Assembly: GCF_021155765.1 (NCBI RefSeq) | Contig: NC_060113.1 | Coordinates: 3,258,501 to 3,322,500 of the forward strand | Direction: 5' to 3' | Length of the DNA stretch: 64,000 nt | DNA from: Diprion similis | Taxonomy: Eukaryota; Arthropoda; Insecta; Hymenoptera; Diprionidae | In this document: piece by piece, positions 13,631 through 26,071 of the stretch | Numbering within the stretch: the stretch's first letter is position 1 | How the letters are laid out: every line of letters starts with the position of its first letter | Made by a program: the position numbers and the translations under genes | Notes under the pieces: model-generated | The model's database searches: none | Told to the model about the DNA's origin: nothing | What the model saw: only the letters and a program-made list of their open reading frames with translations

Positions 13631-16096
13631 CTAAAATACTTGAATTCTGTTATTACCAAAGTCGACTACAACTATTTTTCCACTAGGTGTTAGTGCTACA
13701 CCCGAAGGTCTATCGAGCTCACCCGGTGCTTTGCCCGGGCTTCCTAACTTCCACAATAAGCCTCCTGACGGCTCAAATACCTGTATTCTATGATTCCTTG
13801 AATCTGCAACTACGATATGCCCATCGTCATCTATAGCCACACCCTGTGGTCTCAGGAATTGTTTCAAGCCAGTACCTTCTCCACCCAAGAACCTTGCATT
13901 CACAAAGTCAGGCTCAATCACGACTAGTCTGTGATTATTAAAGTCTGTAACAACAACGCAGCCCTCCGGACTGAAGGCAACACCTCGAGGAGAATCAAAG
14001 TGCTTCCAAAGTCCAGCACACCCTTCAAATCCATACTTTCTCAAAAACGTACCTTCGGATGTGAATAATTGAACGCGATGATTCCGTGTGTCAGATACCG
14101 CTATTTGGCCTTCCGAATTAACAGCCACATCCCAAGGGTAATTAAATTGGCCACTCTTACTACCCTTTTCACCAAAGCTTAGCAGAAATATTCCTTCTAA
14201 GGTAAAAATTTGGATTCTATGATTATCTTTGTCAGCAACCACAATGTGGCCTCGCGCATCTACAGCTACACCTGCGGGTCGATCAAATTGACTCGGACCG
14301 GAGCCTTGGGTACCAAATTTTCTTACAAAGGTACCATCTTGTCTGAAAATTTGAATACGATTGTTCGATCTGTCTGCTACGATGATATGACCACCCTTGT
14401 CGCAGCATACACCCCAAGGTCTGCATAACTCTCCGTCGTTGTCCCCTTCTGAACCCCAAACAGAAACTGGCTTGAATCCCATTGGATTGAAAATGTGGCT
14501 GGTTCTCACGGATATGGGAAAAACATTGCCTAGCACAGGTCTTCCACGAGGTGTGGCACTCGGTGGAAAGTTGATTGCCGTTCCATTATTGGTGTTGGGG
14601 TTGTCTTCCAGCGCCATACGACCTCTAACAGCTCGACGATCTCCTACCGGACCTGGATTTACAAGAACCACTGATCCCATGGAGGCAATTGCATGTAAAA
14701 TAGTCATGTCTGGACCTATGAATGATATCCAGTCTTCTTCCCTGGGTGGTAAAGCATTTTGACCTTGACGAATTTGAACCACCTGAACACAGATATAAGT
14801 AGATTTTAGTAATTCATTATCTGACCTTATAGACAAAGATATTAGAATGAGCAATTGCACCTTCTAGATGTACAAAATGTTCACTACCTTTAATTGACCG
14901 CATATGATTGGCAAATAGCTAAGATATCAAATTTTCTCATAATAACGATTTACATATTGCTAAATACGAAGAAAAAAGAACTAGCCTCTGTGGCAGCTCG
15001 TTCCTTGATACGCAAAAGTTCGACCGGATTAGTTGTCACATTTGTATCCATTGCGTCGCTGAGTGTCTCAGCAGTCATCGTTAGTCGCGTCAATGCTGTT
15101 TTCAAAGCATCTGCTCTAGCCTGAAGTGCTGCCCCTTTCATCAGCCTTGCTCTCTCAACTTTAGCCAGCAATTCCCTTTCTCTTTCTTCTAATGCAGAAG
15201 CCAATCTACGCACTGCTGTTCTCACTTCAGATGCTGCCTGACGCGCCTTCTGCTCCACACCTTCGGCAGCAATCTGAATCATAGAAAAACAGATAACAAC
15301 TGTGTATTTTTTTATGATACAGAACTGTGGTATCAAACTATTCAGCCAAACCACTTTGTTAAGACATGCGCTGGGATTGAACGAGATAAGACATTACTTG
15401 CACCGCATCCAAATCTTCTCTAACTGCTGCAATACCAATTCTAGCTTCACCCAAGACTTGCATCGCCATAACGCCAGCACTTCCGACAGCCTCCACCAAG
15501 TAAAGCACAACATGACCCCTGTGATCCTTGATTCCACATTCTTCACACGAAGGCAATCCACAAGTTTCGCAGTAAAATATTTGAGCTTCGTGGTGTGTAT
15601 CGCAATAGAAGGAAGTTGATGTTGGGGGTGAGCAAGAGGCAGGAGCTGACGGTGGACTTGGTGTATTGCTTCCTACGTATCGTTCAATTCTATGATTGCA
15701 TGTCAGACGAACCTTTGGATAGAAAAAAGATTTTCCATTGATACATTTATTCTCCCATCAAAGTCCGACAGTGTGTTTTAGCATGAGCTAAAAAACGTTA
15801 AAAGCACACAGACGACAGTGTTAATCAATTTGTACCCTCTGGTGAGCCGTCACACATGCCTCGCAAAGAGGTTCCCTGCAATCTTGACACCTTGCCGCCG
15901 CTGGTGGAACATTTCTGGAAGACGAATGCTCATCGTAGTTGCCACAGAGCTCACCGGTGACCACTCGAAGAAATGAGCTTATTATCGAGTCCACGCTTGA
16001 AGATTCCAGATTCAACGGTGATCTGCGATGCGAGTGAGTACTACTCCCAGAAGAATATGTTCCTGTGGGACTTGGATTGCTTAGACAGGACATCAT
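13631..16096 (-). CDS. wech: wech/LIN-41 (TRIM71-like) B-box, coiled-coil, NHL protein
   Basis: RNA-binding TRIM-NHL protein, a post-transcriptional repressor in the heterochronic pathway; Drosophila Wech also links integrin to the cytoskeleton. Exons: 15836-16096 (ATG at 16096; in-frame TAG two codons upstream supports this start), 15398-15712, 14986-15273, 13631-14782. Total 671 residues. B-box 1 spans about residues 70-95 (CQDC...CEAC), B-box 2 about 124-154 (CDTH...CETC...CEEC...HRGH), the Glu/Arg/Ala-rich coiled coil about 190-285, and six NHL repeats 395-671 (CRPWGVC, DRPAGVAVD, YPWDVAVNS, DSPRGVAFS, RPQGVAID, DRPSGVALT). No RING and no filamin repeat are seen, unlike vertebrate TRIM71 but like fly Wech. 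The NHL propeller matches LIN-41 rather than Brat or Mei-P26. The exon 3 donor appears to be GC rather than GT. Confidence 0.92.
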
Positions 16097-16151
16097 GCTC
16101 TAGGTCCTGTTCAAAGACCTTATTAGCTGCTTCCTCAACTCGAAATTGAAT
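16097..16151 (-). other. wech: wech 5'UTR part of first coding exon
   Basis: A good acceptor (polypyrimidine then CAG, complement at 16152-16154) precedes 55 nt of 5'UTR, so at least one non-coding exon must lie upstream, at higher coordinates. Confidence 0.65.
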
Positions 16152-16523
16152 CTGGAAAGAAAAATAACAAAATTTTCAGGAGTTTTCTAAGAAAACGAAC
16201 AACAAAGTTCTTGTTTCTAAAATTTCTGTCAAATTCATTTCGGATGAAATTTGTTTACAAGATTGAAGCGAAACACTTTTGAATATGGCAAGTATGGCGA
16301 CTATAATGACAATGGAAGGTCAAACAAAACTGGAACGTTGCTGAAGTTTAAATACCAGGGCTTCAAGTGACTGAAGTCCTAAAAAATATTTATATTAGTG
16401 GCATCTAGCATACAATATAGTTGCTAAAATAGTGACAAATTGCATCTTCAACCAAACGAGAGTCCATTCTTTAACAATTTATAAATATTGGAGTCTTGAA
16501 AAAGTAGTATAGGCCAGTCCGAC

Positions 16524-17241
16524 CTCAAATCGCCTGAAAATTTTTAGACGAAAAAGTCAAACGACTTGAAAAAAATATATATGATAGTTTGGAAAATTAG
16601 AGGGAACCCATATTCCGCCATGTAGCTTTCAAAAAATTTCCTCTCTCTGTGAAACGAAATTTAGTTTCGTTTTAAATGCCATAACTTTTGAAGCAAAATA
16701 AACTGACTCCAGTAATTTTTTTCTCAGAATATGAGTTTTTTTTTTCTTCGTTCAGAAGATCTCGAGTTAAGGAGGATCGATTGTAAATTGCCGGAGTTAT
16801 TCAACGTACATTGTTTCTTTCTGTGTAATACGTGTATTACGAAGAAACAAGTAGGGAGTGAAAGTACGGAAAATCCGGCAGAAAATAAGACTGTACCTGC
16901 CTCAAACAAAACATGAATACCCCACGTACAATGAAACAAGAGTTTAAATATAATTCTGTTTGAGTTATCTCATAACATCGACAATTCATGCAAATTGTTG
17001 CTCCTACAACCCACGGTTGTTGACTTGTTCTTGCAGCGAAAGTACGGTTCGTTTTTATATCATTTATTCGGAAGGTGAATCTTTTGTATTCCTTTCATTG
17101 TTTTAACATTTTCCATTAACTTGCGAAATTTTTTTGGAGCAGAATAACAGAATATGGGTCTCCTCAAATTTGCCAAAAAATCATATGTATTTTTTACAAG
17201 TCTTTTGACCCTTCTGTTCTGACTCTGTTGGGCGATTTGAG
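16524..17241. mobile_element. Decayed inverted-repeat element (non-autonomous DNA transposon-like)
   Basis: Arms 16524-16620 and 17146-17241 are inverted copies of each other. Both begin CTCAAATCGCC, then share GTCAAA.GACTTG.AAAAAATA and end near ACCCATATTC. About 525 bp of unrelated AT-rich DNA lies between, with no transposase ORF. A MITE-like or foldback element is inferred; the superfamily is unknown. Confidence 0.6.
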
Positions 17242-17255
17242 ATGAAACAGAATCA

Positions 17256-19090
17256 TATTCAAGTTAATAGTAACGTTATCGCGACGATTCATGCTGCGGA
17301 AAAACCGTTATTTCCCCATTTTTGAATTGTCTGAAATTCGGTAAACCGTAATAAAACAAAACACACTCATATTTCGAAATCTTAGTTCCTTCGAAATCAT
17401 TGTAAGATTAAGAAAATGATGATTTTTTTCCTCAATGTTTCGTTACGATAACGTTACTAACGTCAACCTCGTCCTATGCAGAGGAATCCAGACATTTTGG
17501 GGGACACGTTGATGCTAAGAGCAAAATTTTTGCCTTCTCCAGTTGTCAAATAGAGACAACTGGTTAAAAATAGAAGAAAATAGTAGCGAGTGTGAAATAT
17601 AGTAGCAAAACAATGTCATTAGTTGCATACTGGCAGCCCTGAGGTGCATACTATAGTACGAGTATAGTATCTGGACAGTACATTTATGGGTACGGGGATG
17701 ATTCCGAATGTAAATTAATGCAAGGTGAAATTAGAAATTCCGGGTCCCGGGACGAAAAACTCGTTCACCCTGCTTTACAATCTGGATTGGGCCACGGTCC
17801 CAGGTTCGTGACAAGTTGCAGGGCTAGGAAAACAATTGAAACTGGGTTTTTGGTACGGGACGGGCCCAAGCCTTGGGTCTGGTAGGGTCCGTGGAGCTTG
17901 AGGGATCTTTTAAAAATCAATAACCGTATTTCGAACTGAGAAATGCTTTTTTTCCATGCGGAAAAAGGTATACAAGGTTCTGAGCGAGATTGTATGAGAA
18001 AAGTCGCATCGCAACGATGAGGATGAAGTTAGTATCGTCACTGTAACGATGCATGTTTAAGAGAAATCGTTACTTCGCACCTTTAGCAATGTCAGAGATT
18101 TAAAAAATCATGATAAAAAAAAAAAATACTCTTATATTGAAAAGCCAACTCCTTCAAAACTATTCTAAAGTTGCGCAATAATGATTTTTTACTTGATATT
18201 TCGTTACCTTAACGTTCAAAAGTCACACAACTGCTTTTTTCTTTTAGCCAGCCGATCACAATAATCGTCTACTAATTAATTGAAAGTTCGGCAATGCGTA
18301 GGATTTACCATCGAACTCGTATCAGTCCAGCTAACTTTGCGACGTATCGAAGGTTCAGGAGTAAAATCGTAGAGCGATAAATATGAAATCCACAATTAAT
18401 TGTAGACAGTAGACTTACCAACAATATGCGATGATGTTAAAACGATGTCGTGCAATATCGTATTCAGTCGTACGACAATAATTATGTGTAATTTTTAATA
18501 TTTTCCCCCTTCTATCTGGTCTTCACAATACCTTTTCATCTGCGATTGACTCATCGCTCATCATCATTCGTCTGTTATCATGTCCGTTAAATATCCAACT
18601 GAGCTTTAGGTATATAATATCCTCGTGAGGTTGAACTTGCTAAAGCCAACGTATCACGGAACAATATGGAAAATGAACACTATTTTAGAATTTTATATTG
18701 ACTTTGAAGAAGTACAGGTTCACAAAATATTATCATATTTTGCTTTATCACGGTTTACGGAATTCCAGACTATTCTTAAGCTGCGAAATAACAATAAGAG
18801 ACTGAAGTTAGTAACGAAGAATCACTACTTTATAAATTTATAATGACTCTAAGGTAATCAAGTTTTCAAAATATATGTATATATTATTTCAAAATACAAT
18901 TTACCGCATCTCAAAAAATTCCTGAAATTACGAAATAACATTATTATACTATAAACTTGAATCACGATAATACGTTCGATAAAACGTTCCCAAATTTTAG
19001 TTTCATGAAATAACGTATACTCCTAAGATGCATTTACTATTACTACAATATCGTTACTAACTTCAACCCCATATATCTCAGGGTTAAAAA
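17256..19090. repeat. Cluster of related decayed repeats in direct and inverted orientation
   Basis: The motif CGTTACTAACKTCAACC occurs at about 17451 and 19051 on the plus strand and inverted near 18026 and 18803. Flanking blocks are also shared, for example ACTCATATTTCGAAA... against ACTCTTATATTGAAA..., each followed by TTCGTTAC.. at about 17440 and 18200. Divergence is high. Probably two or three old copies of one palindromic element; limits are approximate. Confidence 0.45.
17539..17563. other. Perfect 9-bp hairpin
   Basis: CCAGTTGTC and GACAACTGG separated by 7 nt. Nothing links it to a terminator or gene. Confidence 0.4.
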
Positions 19091-22000
19091 AAAATTTGTT
19101 GACTTTGAAACTATAACGCGAGTATAAAAGTATATATTGTATGTACATTATAGTACAAGGACGCCTAGTCCAGAATCTGGTTTTCCGGAATGCATGCAGC
19201 GTTTCGAGAACATTTGTTGGACAGATATTTACTGCAGCAGCAGTACTACGCTGCAGTTGTTGCCTAGAATGAGATAGGAATAGGGATGTGAAACCCCCAA
19301 CATGGATGGAGAAGAGAAGAGAAGAAAATGCTTGGTGTGTGTAAGAGAGAGAAAGAGAGCGAGAAGCTTAACCGACGATGAGAGAGGACCGCATTTCCTG
19401 GAACAAGCCTAAAGGCCACCTAAAGGCCACCCGTATTTGCGGGCCTTCTTCCTTACTGCAGGCACATAGTGAGGACCTCGCGGTCCTTTTCGGCTTTGCC
19501 CGGTATCCCAGGTCAGGTCTAGGTCGGAATGGAGGATTGGGCCTGGCAAAGAGATGCATCAATCACGACCGGCCGAGTATTTTCCGTACAGTCATTCGAA
19601 GCAGCTACCTTCGCATGCATTTTTTCTCTTCTCTTTCACCGTGGCAACACATCTTTGATGATATAGTCCCACCTAGTATACTGCATTTTCATATGCATTT
19701 TCGATGCTGTGCGATTTGTACACAAAACGTGCTGGATTAGGTATATTATAGCCGTTTCAAGGCCAACGATGTCAGCTATTATCTATTTCACGTGCATAGC
19801 AGACGACGACACGGACAATCTTAAATCTACGGTATATACGCGACTACGAATAATTTTGAACAAAATGAAAAAAAAAAAGAAGCTTCACACTGACGTGAGC
19901 CCAGATTGAGTTTTTTGTTTTCCTACTGTACAGATTTCGACAACGAGGCTTAGAGATTCGATATCCACCTTGAAAGGACAAATACAAGCACCGACGAACG
20001 GAAAAACCGTGGAAAAAAATCTTTTTTTTTTATAAAATTACTTGTAGTATACACATTCAAAGATAAAACTGGTTCAGTTTTTCTCAAGCGAAAATAGATG
20101 ATACGGACCATCCTCGGAGTTCTCGAAGCACATAGGTTACATATAGGATATAATGTATGGGCAAAGAAAGCTTTACAAGTTATTTTTGTAACAGAAATAC
20201 AATTCACCCTGGTGCTGCAGCGTGCTCACGATCAGTGCTGCTGTTACAGTAGGGAAAGACGACGAGGGGAGATGAAAATATATAAGGGGACGCCCCCAAA
20301 TTTCTGAAACCGAAACACCAATCGATAGGTTTATCCTGCACAAGAGCTACGTACCATACATACATCTAAAGTATATAATGCTATGTATTTGCCGAATGGG
20401 CAAATACAACAAACCGTTTTTGATAAATGTGTTTGTTGTAATAATATCATAACGGCAATTAGCACTAATCGCAGCTCAAGATTCTCTGGATTATCGCTGC
20501 AACGTAATCCGACCATTACATTATATATCTATATTATATGCGTGTATGGTATGCAATACCATGTATCGAAAATTGAGGTTATATTCGAATTGTTACTTTG
20601 CAGCGTGACATCTGGTGGGAAAAAATCAAACTACTGCAACCAGGCTGACTGCTGAGCGTTGATCGTTATTTTTCGCGTTTGGATAATGAAACAGGTATAT
20701 CATTAATTGTGATTACTTAATTTATGTGACATGAGTGATTTAAAAGCCAAAGAATTACGATTTGCCTCCATTAAAATTAAAAACTTAGGTTATGTGGTGA
20801 CAAAATGGCGCCGATGATCAGACTCTGACGTCATGAGGACATTTTCCAATATTACAATACCATAATTAGGCCGATTGATATTAGGGCCCAATTGCTAAGT
20901 TCATCGTGTACAGACGATAGGGTTCAACAAAATCGTCGATTCTTTGAGAGATAAATACTGAGACGCGTAATTTTACGATAACGCCGGACGCTATCTGCTG
21001 TAACGTTAACGCGCACGCGGAGAAAGGTTAGAATCTACCAAACAAACGTGTAGTCAAAAAGATTATTTTCTCTTCCTTACAGCTTTCCCTTACCGCCTTG
21101 CACTTCGAGTAATACGCATGTCGTATGTGAATTATATTTTACGTATTATTATCAATGTATATATTTACACTGGTACACGGGTACGATATTGCAAAAATTT
21201 CGATACAAAAGTATACGAGTGAATCAGTATTTTCATATTATATTCTCAAGAATTATATTGTATACAACAGCATTTGGTAAGTATCTAAATTATACACTTT
21301 GGGTATAATACTTGGATGCTATAAAGCAACATAATAACAGTAATTACGAATAGAGGTGCGATTAAACGGGGATCCCCTAAATAAAGGTAGTCATTTTGTC
21401 TGTTATTATATACACAAGGATCATCCAAATGCATAAGATGAGTGTTTAGATTTCTTCACCCATTCCCGTCAATAAATTATCGAGATATGTATACTTAGTT
21501 CAAGACAGTCGACGAACAGAACGGAATAAAATATATGACATATACATAGATCAAGATGAGAAGCATCTTGACTTTGTGCACAGAGCCATGCCTATACTAT
21601 ATATGTATGTATCTACCCCATAAAAGCGTCAATGCTGCCATAGGCCGAGAGATTCGATAAATAAGTTTGTAAAGAAAAAGTATCTCATACATTATTATAT
21701 ACATATTATAAATATATGTATATTTATCCATATACTGCATCGCCGTGTGTGCCTGTACGCACTTTATGCGTAGGGCAGGTCGTGTATATCGACGTCATAA
21801 CAAAACAGAGAGACGCACGTTCTGCGCACGGGGATCCTGTTCTGAGTGGAGAGGGAAAAACATCGTGGAGGAGGGGGGAGGATATTTTTGATCTTTTGAT
21901 CGTAAGTCTGAGAGATCTCGTTTATTCGAGAAGTGAATTAATGCGTAATTGGTAATCGAAAAATAGAAGTGTATTATGTGTGTACAATTCTTGACGAAGC

Positions 22001-23439
22001 GTAAAGTCTATCCGCGTGCATTTCGCATGTGTGAAAAACTGCGCGAATCTAAATCAAGCTACAGCTCTTTGCTGCATCCGTGATAAAATACATATATCGA
22101 TAAATAATGAAACTGTTGTCAAAATTCTTCGCACATTATTGTATTATTATATGAGGGGAGAGGAGGTCTATTTCCCATGCTAATTGCAAGTCAGACAAGA
22201 AACGGTTGTAGTGTATAACCGATTTAACTGCAGCGTATTTGGATTTTTGACAGTGTTGGTGTTTGGAAGAGATACTGCTTGATAAAAATAACGAGAGACA
22301 TAACCGTCGTCGTATTCGTATCGAGTAAATTTTCGACGGTCTCGGAACAGCGATAAATTATATGTATACATTACATGTGTATGGATATTTCCCGCTTCAC
22401 TCTGTTCTCAAAGTTTCCAGAAAAACACCCGCGGTTGACTCAATTACCATATTACTTTTCGCGTGTCAATAATCCCGTTTATATACACGCGAGTTGTTGT
22501 GGATATTTTTTTTTTTTTTTTATGTAGTATCCATAAGCAGGCATGCGAAAGCATCATAATTGTTCAGTTACTCGTCGGTATCTTGAGAAGAAGTAATATC
22601 GAGAAAACGAAAAAACAGACAATACTATCGAACGCTAACTATGATCATAATCCGTAATAGTCGATTAAGAACACAGCGATCACATTATCGTTAATGAAAA
22701 GAAACATAACAACAACAACAACAAATATAGAAATTGATTGTTCAATCATGTGATATATTTTTAGATTGCTTATTTTTTAATACTTACAAAATCTCTGTCT
22801 CATAACAGTTCAGAACGAAGTTGGTTGTGCGATACTGTTGACAGCGGGGTCGTATTGGAATTTTGAATTACAATTCACGTTGTCACATTCGATTATATTT
22901 AGTGTAATAAAAAAAAAAAAACCTTGGTAATATTATATAAAAATAAAGAAACGTATATGAAAGAATAAAAATAACAAAGCAAAACTCACGCCGATGCGAA
23001 GTCAGATCAAACAATATATAATACAAAAAGTCAGAGAAAATAAAAACCCAATACCCGACACGACTTGTATAACTGCTGTTAGTTTACGCGTTTGATTTCT
23101 GCCGAATAACCGCGCGTTATAAGTACTGCAGATAAACATAAGTATACAGAGTTAACGTGTAACATCTATGTAAGCAAATATTACTCTATATCGATTAAAT
23201 ATTATACCTTTTAAACAACCTATTATAACTCTCAAAAGTCGCGCCGCAACTTTACCCTCCCTCCAATATTATAATATTACGCGCGTAATAAATATAAATA
23301 TACGATTAACAAAAGAACATAAACGAAAATCACGCGTTATTATTTTATACTTGAATAATAATTCTCAAACTTCGATTCACTAGACAAAGTCTCAAGATTA
23401 TCTCTATTCGTATGTTAGAAGCATACGAGCGATTCCCAA

Positions 23440-24050
23440 CGTCACGACACCATCCGACGAATGCTTCGTCTGTACTGAAGCTGAGTCGCGCTACTTGACG
23501 CGCCCAGCCTCCCACTCTGAGTCAGTCAGCCATCCCCACCCCCTTCACCCTGCCCTGACGAGGCGCCGCGCGTCCCCCCCCCCCCCTGCTGCCTCGCCGC
23601 CGCCCCTTCGTTCGTCCCTCGGCGTCCCGTCGCAAGCGCGGCACTCACCGTCATCCACCCTCTCCTGCGAACCCTGTTGGCCTTAACCCCCCCCTTCGCC
23701 CCGCCGCGCCCTTTTGCCACCCCCGAAAAGCATGCACTGCGTAGATTTTCCTTTTACGTGCGGTGCTCTCTGCGCCGTACCGACGACGGCGGCACCCTCT
23801 TCTCGGTTTCCGCCCCTCCACTACGGCTTTCTCTTACTCTTACTCTTACTCTTACTCTCACTCTCACTCTCGATCTCGCTCGGAGGCTGGATGCCCTATA
23901 CATACGCGTTCAAGCAAACACGACACCCCATCGATGTGTATGTGTGCGCCTATCTACCAAGAGTAATGTGCGTACATAATGTACCACTATGTGTGTATGT
24001 ATGGACGTATAGATAGGACGCGTAGCTGGTAGAAATAGCGGAATATTGTC
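23440..24050. other. GC/CpG-rich island, candidate promoter and first exon region of wech
   Basis: Strong local rise in GC with C runs (about 23573-23586), in sharp contrast to AT-rich flanks. On the minus strand a strong donor (ACG followed by GTGAGT, complement at 23643-23648) would end a non-coding exon at 23649, fitting the missing 5'UTR exon of wech. ORFs here overlap on both strands and look like composition artefacts. The promoter role is inferred. Confidence 0.35.
23830..23880. repeat. (TTACTC)n / (TCTCAC)n tandem repeat
   Basis: Hexamer tandem repeat of about eight units inside the GC-rich island. It explains the short repetitive ORFs there. Confidence 0.8.
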
Positions 24051-25705
24051 GCAGGTCAGTTTTGTTCGGGGAGTAGTGAACGCGCGAAGGAGATCGAGCT
24101 GTTGGTTAAATTCGTTGGCAGGTTTTCATGCGTGTATGGAATTTGGTAGGGTTCTTAAATTTTTTTTTTTTTTTTTTTAAGGATATTTCACACGATAATG
24201 ACTTTTTGAACGCATTTAAATGGCAAATTGCAACGCCGATTGCCTGTCTTTAGGCACCGATTGCCTGTCTTTGGTATGATATTATACACGACGGGGCGCG
24301 AGGATTATTGATAAAATTTATATGATCCTGAGAGAGTATTTTTATTTAGCGCTATTCGACAATTTAGCTGTAACTATACCTTAGCTGAACGTACTAAACT
24401 TGTTTTCGCGGATATCAGTCAGGGGACCCCTAATTATAGGCAATTCAAGGTACAATTCCACTTGGCAATTGAACAACGGAGTTGCTTACAGTAAACCTCA
24501 TGGTGCGTATCAACGAAAACGCGCGGTATGATGCATTGCCTGCGGTTCTTTTTTAGGTGTACGCGTTTGAAAGAAACTGCAGCTTGAACATCTCAGAGCT
24601 CTAATGTAATCTCCAGGAATAGCAGTTAAGAGTCGTATAACACGTTAGGTATATTCATGCACATAATATATACAAGGTTGAGAAGCGGCTCGTATACTGA
24701 CTTGTAACTTTTCCCAAAATTTGAAACTTCGTTACGATCACAAATAAAACTCAACCTTATTATAATAATAATATAAGGTACAATCCGCGCAGTAAACTGT
24801 ATCGTCCGGAACATAGCTGCCGTTGCCAGATATAGAAGTTGTAGAACGAGGAAAACGAGATACAGATAATAGAAAAAATCCAGACACGCGAAGAATTTCT
24901 ATACCTGCGAGCTGATTAGCTGATTACTGCATACATATGTACAGATATCTACCCGTGTATGTACATACATATGTATGTACGACAGGGGCTGTAGCAGAAT
25001 AGGTAATCCGACTCTGTTATGCGGGGCGAATAACGCGACTGCTGCAGGGATGATCACGACGTGGGTACTTGGGTAAATAATAATGTAAGAAGAGGCATGT
25101 ACACCTACAGATGTGGACTCTGACCGATTTAGAGGCATACCCGTGTGGCCTGCTACGCGGGACAAGGGCAGATCGAAGTTCCGACGAAGTGAACAAATCG
25201 TATTTTACCATTTTTTTTTCTCTGTAGCGTAACGCAGTCGTTCCCATCTTTGGGGAGTGATTGTTTATTTGTAATTGGCTCAAGCTCGAAAATTGATGGA
25301 AAAATACGGACAACATGGTATTAAGCTATCACCGAAACCTCAAAGTCGATGAAAATCTGTTGTGTGTCAAATGTTTTCGTTAATTTTTTAAACTTTCTTT
25401 TAGCCTGGATACAAGCACTTTATTGTCTTGTAAAAAGTAAAATTATTGCTGGAATTTTATTACCGATATATTTCGTATCGTATTCATAATCTAGCAATCC
25501 GTTATTGTATTGTTAATATTGCAGAAACAGCAATAAACTTTGTTCTAAGAACATAACGTGGAATGCTCAGTTGCAATACTTTTAGTACTCAAATTTTATT
25601 GCGGTGATGGCAAAAGTGTCTACCGCTTACATAGCAATAAAACTTGTATTAATATTGCAGCAATAAAATACTCCCGGCAGAAAATTAGGAAAATGACAAT
25701 ATTAT
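24051..25705. other. Non-coding stretch, nothing recognised
   Basis: Holds a poly(T) run at 24160-24178, a tandem duplication of GATTGCCTGTCTTTRG near 24237-24273, and ATGTA-rich palindromic DNA near 24950-24985. No gene seen. Confidence 0.5.
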
Positions 25706-26071
25706 ACAGGGTGACCCAGGACTATTGCCCCATAGGCTAGCAATATGTTCCTCGTAAAAATCTGCGATTGAAGCGTTTTGTACTTTTGACAGGAAATTTG
25801 TCGTTTGCGAATTAGAGCTGTTTGAACTCGTGTTTGAAATTGGCCAAAGTGGTAGCATTTGATGGCTTAGAACAGCTACCGAGTGCACGAAAATCTGCCA
25901 GCCCTGTTCTTGTTCTGTACCTGAGCCATCAGACGCTACTGGATTGGCCAATTTCAAACGACTGTAATTTGCAAGTGATACATTTCCTACGAAAACTAAA
26001 AAACATTTCAATGGTAAATTTTCACAAATAATGTATTAGTAGCCTGTGGAGCGAAGTCCTCGATCACCCTA
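25706..26071. mobile_element. Foldback (palindromic) repeat element, ACAGGGTGACC family, copy 1
   Basis: The left arm from 25706 (ACAGGGTGACCCAGGACTAT...) and the inverted right arm ending at 26070 share, in order, AGGGTGA, AGGACT, AGGCTA, AAAAT, ATTGAA, AGGAAAT, TTTGAAATTGGCCAA and TGATGGCT over about 165 bp each, with a ~30-bp centre. The ORFs on both strands here are by-products of the palindrome. A second copy lies at 33779-34513. Non-autonomous transposon inferred. Confidence 0.7.

Larger units (their letters stand above)
16152..23439. other. Gene-poor stretch, probably wech 5' intron, with decayed repeats
   Basis: No credible coding sequence. The left part (16.5-19.1 kb) is filled with inverted-repeat elements listed separately. 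A short tandem duplication of CTAAAGGCCAC lies near 19409-19431. The rest is AT-rich with short ATG ORFs that show no domain. It would be intron if the candidate wech first exon near 23.65 kb is real. Confidence 0.45.

Noticed and set aside
14397-14762. 121-codon plus ORF opposite wech
   Set aside because: Shadow of the conserved NHL exon on the minus strand.
25685-26011. 108-codon minus ORF and its plus-strand partner
   Set aside because: Both fall within the foldback element; the palindrome produces open frames on both strands.
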